DNA from: Asaia bogorensis
GTDB lineage: Bacteria; Pseudomonadota; Alphaproteobacteria; Acetobacterales; Acetobacteraceae
Direction of reading: 5' to 3'
Assembly (NCBI GenBank): GCA_945871455.1
Contig: CAMBXJ010000156.1
Location: 1 to 8,754, forward strand
DNA: 8,754 nucleotides
Shown here: positions 6,256 through 8,754 of the stretch, one piece after another
Layout: every line of letters begins with the position of its first letter
Position numbering within the stretch: the first letter of the stretch is position 1
The notes under the pieces: generated by a model
The model's database searches: none
Seen by the model: the letters and a program-made list of their open reading frames with translations, nothing else
What the model was told of the DNA's origin: nothing
Made by a program: the position numbers and the translations under genes

Positions 6256-6660
6256 ATGGCGCCGATGGAACTGGCCCGCATCGCGGCGGAGGCAGAGACC
6301 GTCCGCCTGCGAGGGCGTGCCAAACGCGCGGTCGGTCAGATCATCGCGGTCCTGGTGGGACTGGCGTTTCTGCTGAGTGCCATCGGGTTCATGCATGCCG
6401 GCGTATGGCTTTGGCTGCGGGAGGCGCTGGGCTGGACCGGGTACGCGGCGTCGGCGACGCTGGCGGCGGCCGATCTGGTCATCGCGGGACTGCTGGCGGG
6501 CATGGCTTCTCGGTCCTCGCCCAGCCAGGTGGAACGCGATGCTCGCCAGATCCGGGATCGCGCCTGGCATGGCATCCGCGATTCCATGGCGCTCGCGACG
6601 TTTGTGCGGCCGGCGTTTCGCCTGGTGATCGGCTTGATCCGGCGCTGGCGAGGCGCTTGA
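6256..6660 (+). CDS. YqjE-like/phage-holin-superfamily small membrane protein
   Basis: This 134-residue protein has a charged N-terminal helix (1-27), two membrane segments (about 29-52, IIAVLVGLAFLLSAIGF and on, and about 64-84, AASATLAAADLVIAGLLAG), and a basic amphipathic C-terminus. The two-helix hairpin with flanking helices is the layout of the YqjE/DUF1469 'phage holin family' proteins, which are chromosomal and not lytic in this context. It starts 3 nt after the YqjD-like stop with little SD of its own, so translational coupling is likely; ATG 6265 (MELARIAAEAE) is an alternative start. The role is unknown. A membrane stress or stationary-phase function with its partner is inference. 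Confidence 0.7.
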   Translation: MAPMELARIAAEAETVRLRGRAKRAVGQIIAVLVGLAFLLSAIGFMHAGVWLWLREALGWTGYAASATLAAADLVIAGLLAGMASRSSPSQVERDARQIRDRAWHGIRDSMALATFVRPAFRLVIGLIRRWRGA

Positions 6661-6815
6661 TTGGCGCCTGTCGCGTGATCTGTTGGCGGGGAGGCGGAGC
6701 GGCGTGCGACGCCAACCGACCAATGGACCGCGCCCCGTCGTCTCTACCAGACTCGATCCGGTAATGACGGCAATGACGGCGCATCGGCCATTGTTTCTGA
6801 CGGATACGGCAACCG

Positions 6816-7615
6816 GTGACGCAGGGCACCCCGCGTCGTGCCAAAGGCGCGCTTCACGCGCGACGGGCAGTCATCTCGCCGCTGCTGGCGAACTATGATC
6901 TGTGGGCCGATCAATGGCGGCAACGTCAGGCGAACGGTGCGCTGATCGTGGCGCGCTAGGCTGACGACACCGTCGTTGGCTTTGAACACCGAGCCGATGC
7001 CGAACGGTTCCTGGCGGAGTTACGCATCCGGATGGCGGAATTCGACCTGGAATTGCACCCTGAAAAGACCCGGCTGATACAGTTCGGCAGACATGCCACG
7101 ACCGATCGGGTCGAGCGCGGGGATGGCAAACCGGAGACCCCCGCCTTCGCGGGGGCAGGCTCTTCGATTTCCTGGGTTTTACCCATATCTGCTCACGGTC
7201 GCGCCGGGGTAGCTTTCTGCTGTCTCGCCATACGCGACGGGACCGGAAACAGGCGAAGCTGCTGGAAATCACCGCAGACCTCCGAAGGCGCTGGCACCAG
7301 GACGTAGCTGAACAGGGACGATGGCTCGGGGCGGTGGTGCGGGGCTTCTTCGCCTACCATGCCGTGCCGACCAACTTTCGTGCCCTCTCGGCATTCCGCC
7401 ACCATGTCGTCGAACTCTGGCGCCGCACCTTACGCCGGCGCAGCCAGAAGGATCGGACGTCGTGGACAGACATGGATCGGCTGGCGGATCGCTGGCTGCC
7501 CAAACCCCGGATATCCCATCCCTGGCCTGCTCAGCGCTTTCGCGTCAAACACCCAAGGTGGGAGCCGTATGCGGGAATTCCGCCCGTACGGTTCTGTGCG
7601 GGGGGCGCCCAGTAA
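6816..7615 (+). pseudogene. ltrA: Group II intron reverse transcriptase/maturase, 3' part, inactivated
   Basis: Read in frame from 6816: VTQGTP, then an extra RRAKGALHARR where the family has QG, then AVISPLLAN. A deletion of about seven residues follows, then DLWADQWRQRQ and VAR-stop-ADDTVVGF. The stop (TAG, 6957-6959) replaces the tyrosine of the catalytic YADD box. The frame continues with FLAELRIRMAEFDLELHPEKTRLIQFGR and GKPET (ending 7139). A 23-nt insertion (7140-7162) shifts the frame, and homology continues with FDFLGFTHIC, the maturase X domain (GAVVRGFFAYHAVPTNFRALSAF and on, LWRRTLRRRSQ) and the tail LADRWLPKPRISHPWP, stopping at 7613-7615 inside ribozyme domain VI. An active protein would be over 400 residues; the first half is absent. 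Confidence 0.9.
7138..7155. repeat. Small GC palindrome inserted in the RT pseudogene
   Basis: CCCCCGC (7138-7144), loop CTTC (7145-7148), and GCGGGGG (7149-7155) form a perfect 7-bp hairpin. It lies at the left of a 23-nt segment (7140-7162) that interrupts the family sequence GKPET/FDFLGF exactly between Thr and Phe codons. The core repeats the REP-like palindrome at 720-734 with 14 of 15 identical bases, which suggests a mobile or gene-converted repeat family. Confidence 0.7.
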
Positions 7616-7634
7616 TGGGCGTCCCTACCGCGAT
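7562..7634 (+). ncRNA. Group II intron ribozyme domains V and VI
   Basis: Domain V (7562-7594) begins GAGCCGTA and ends TACGGTTC, which pair over 8 bp including the usual G-T wobble. The AGC catalytic triad is at 7563-7565. The distal stem GCGG/CCGC carries an altered loop, and the hairpin is 33 nt rather than the usual 34. Domain VI follows: GCGG plus GGGGCGCCC pair with GGGCGTCCC plus CCGC around loop AGTAAT, with a TA bulge on the 3' side. A7627 in that bulge is the expected branch point, 7 nt before the intron's terminal AT (7633-7634). Both domains look foldable although the intron is truncated. Confidence 0.88.
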
Positions 7635-7658
7635 TGGACTATCGAAGCGGTCGTTTGG

Positions 7659-7682
7659 AAAGGCCGGTCGCACAACCGGACC
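7659..7682 (-). terminator. Possible terminator of the LLM oxidoreductase gene
   Basis: On the minus strand, GG-T-CCGGT (7682-7675) pairs with ACCGGCC (7668-7662) with one bulged base and a 6-nt loop, followed by TTT (7661-7659). It lies just beyond the stop of the oxidoreductase (7688-7690). The stem and T-run are both short. Confidence 0.3.
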
Positions 7683-7687
7683 CGCCG

Positions 7688-8754
7688 CTATGGCCCCCGC
7701 GCTGCTGCCAGCACCTCGGTTTCCAGCAGCCGCTTCGACACGGCGGCATCCTCGGCGGACGCACCGCGCATGCCGCCGCTCATCGCCACCTTGTCCAGAC
7801 CCAACGCGGCCAGGCCGCGCAGCCGGGCGATGCATTGGTCCGGGGTGCCGACGACGGCGAAACGGTCGATGAAGGGGGCGGTCAGGGTGCCGGCCTGCCG
7901 TGAATCGCCGCGTGTGTGGGCCTTCATGTCATAGGAATTGCGCAGGTCGTGCAGCACGGCTCGGTCCCCGTCGGACACCGGCCCGCTGGCCTTGCCGTGC
8001 ATCACCGAGAAACGGGCGAAGGTGGTCAGGCCGCCGCGGACCAGACCGCGGGCCTTGTCCACATCGGTATGGCAGCCGCAGTTGATATAGGCGCCGAATT
8101 TCACCCCATCCGGGTCCAGGCCCGCCTTGGCGCGGGCCTGTTTCGCAACGTCAATGCCCCAGGCGATGCGTTCCACGTCGGCACCGAGGGCGAACATGAC
8201 CCGATCCGCGTGCAGGGCGGCAATGGCAATGACCCTTGGGCCGCTCGCCGCGACTTCCACCGGCACTTTCCGGCCTTGCGCGATCCAGTCGATCCGACTG
8301 GCGGGTGGCGCGTCCGCGAGTTCGAGTTCGGACATGGGCGGGGCAAGGTCCGTGGGCAGGTCGATGTCGTCAAATGGAACCGCCTCACCGCGCAGATAGG
8401 TCTGCAATTGCCGCAAATAGCGCTCGAACGGCCCCAGCCGGGAGGGTGCCCGTCCCAAATGCGCCAGGGCGGAGTCGCCGCGTCCGATCCCCAGCACGGC
8501 GCGCCCGTTGGACACGCGGTCGACACTGGTGATGGAGCATGCCGTCACCGCCGCATGCCGGGTCACGTTGTTGGTCACGCCAGTGCCGAGGCCGATGCGC
8601 GAGGTCACCGCGCCGGCCAGGGCCAGGGCGACGTAGGGATCCCCGGACAGGTTCTGCGAATCGACCACCAGCAGCCCGTCCCAACCGGCGGCTTCCAGAT
8701 CCTGGGCGACCCGCGCCGTGCTGCGCGGGGATGCCACGCTCGTTGTCCAGATTT
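7688..8754 (-). CDS. LLM-class flavin-dependent oxidoreductase (partial, runs off right edge)
   Basis: At least 355 residues of a luciferase-like TIM-barrel enzyme are present. The visible N-terminus reads IWTTSVASPRSTARVAQDLEAAGWDGLLVVDSQNLSGDPY, followed by the RIGLGTGVTNNVTRH and RAVLGIGRGDSALAHLGRAP flavin-site segments, VEVAASGPRVIAIAA, ADRVMFALGA, and the C-terminal GTPDQCIARLRGLAALGLDKV typical of LLM proteins. Members use FMN or F420 with NAD(P)H or methylene-tetrahydromethanopterin-like substrates; the substrate here cannot be told. A GTG at 8737 could be taken as the start, but family-like sequence (IWTTS) continues upstream to the edge, so the real ATG is probably only one or two codons outside. 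It is convergent with the group II intron remnant. No defect is visible. Confidence 0.92.
   Translation of the reverse strand, partial: IWTTSVASPRSTARVAQDLEAAGWDGLLVVDSQNLSGDPYVALALAGAVTSRIGLGTGVTNNVTRHAAVTACSITSVDRVSNGRAVLGIGRGDSALAHLGRAPSRLGPFERYLRQLQTYLRGEAVPFDDIDLPTDLAPPMSELELADAPPASRIDWIAQGRKVPVEVAASGPRVIAIAALHADRVMFALGADVERIAWGIDVAKQARAKAGLDPDGVKFGAYINCGCHTDVDKARGLVRGGLTTFARFSVMHGKASGPVSDGDRAVLHDLRNSYDMKAHTRGDSRQAGTLTAPFIDRFAVVGTPDQCIARLRGLAALGLDKVAMSGGMRGASAEDAAVSKRLLETEVLAAARGP

Larger units (their letters stand above)
6801..7634 (+). mobile_element. Group II intron remnant, 5'-truncated and dead
   Basis: The element keeps the 3' half of an intron-encoded reverse transcriptase/maturase and the 3' ribozyme domains V and VI, ending at GAT (7632-7634). 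The RT N-terminal part and most of ribozyme domains I-III are missing. Homology to the protein begins around 6801-6816. A GTGCGAC word at 6704-6710 matches the group II 5'-end consensus and could mark the original left end after a large internal deletion, but nothing else there supports it. The remnant sits between the YqjE-like gene and the convergent oxidoreductase gene, where it interrupts nothing. Confidence 0.85.

Noticed and set aside
5812..6723. Minus-strand open frame of 303 codons
   Set aside because: It covers the YqjD/YqjE-like pair on the opposite strand; its translation is Arg-rich with no domain, while the plus-strand pair has an SD, coupled starts and clear membrane helices.

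Overview
The window looks like chromosomal DNA of a high-GC alphaproteobacterium, most likely Acetobacteraceae or a close relative. The evidence is the rplY-pth-ychF gene order, the alphaproteobacterial form of Pth (N-terminus [20 protein letters not shown]), and the GC-rich third codon positions. The family-level placement is inference from the sequence alone.

Layout. Positions 1-1790 hold no gene I can defend. The tract is GC-rich, with the plus strand rich in C, and it carries inverted and direct repeats of REP/REPIN type plus an AT-richer island at about 1290-1545. Positions 1791-4179 (minus strand) are a compact housekeeping operon read rplY (ribosomal protein L25/CTC) -> pth (peptidyl-tRNA hydrolase) -> ychF (ribosome-associated ATPase), with gaps of 22 and 24 nt and a good Shine-Dalgarno (SD) sequence before each gene. 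The rplY leader carries a terminator-like hairpin just upstream of the SD and a 14-bp tandem repeat array further upstream. Positions 4363-4968 (minus) encode a glutathione S-transferase, divergent from an ABC-transporter solute-binding protein gene (5092-5802, plus) that has decayed into a pseudogene in three reading frames. Positions 5983-6660 (plus) are a YqjD/YqjE-like pair of small membrane proteins.

Positions about 6801-7634 (plus) are a dead group II intron remnant. Its reverse transcriptase/maturase has a stop codon in place of the catalytic tyrosine of YADD, an in-frame GC-hairpin insertion, a deletion, and a 23-nt frameshifting palindromic insertion. Ribozyme domains V and VI at its 3' end are still recognisable, including a bulged branch-point A. 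From 7688 off the right edge (minus) lies an LLM-class (luciferase-like) flavin-dependent oxidoreductase whose true start is just outside the window.

The working genes are translation-linked (rplY, pth, ychF), detoxification (GST), envelope or stress (YqjD/YqjE-like) and flavin redox. I found no convincing new biological system. The most interesting material is the layered decay of the group II intron by small palindromic insertions, and the possible attenuator or autoregulatory leader of rplY.
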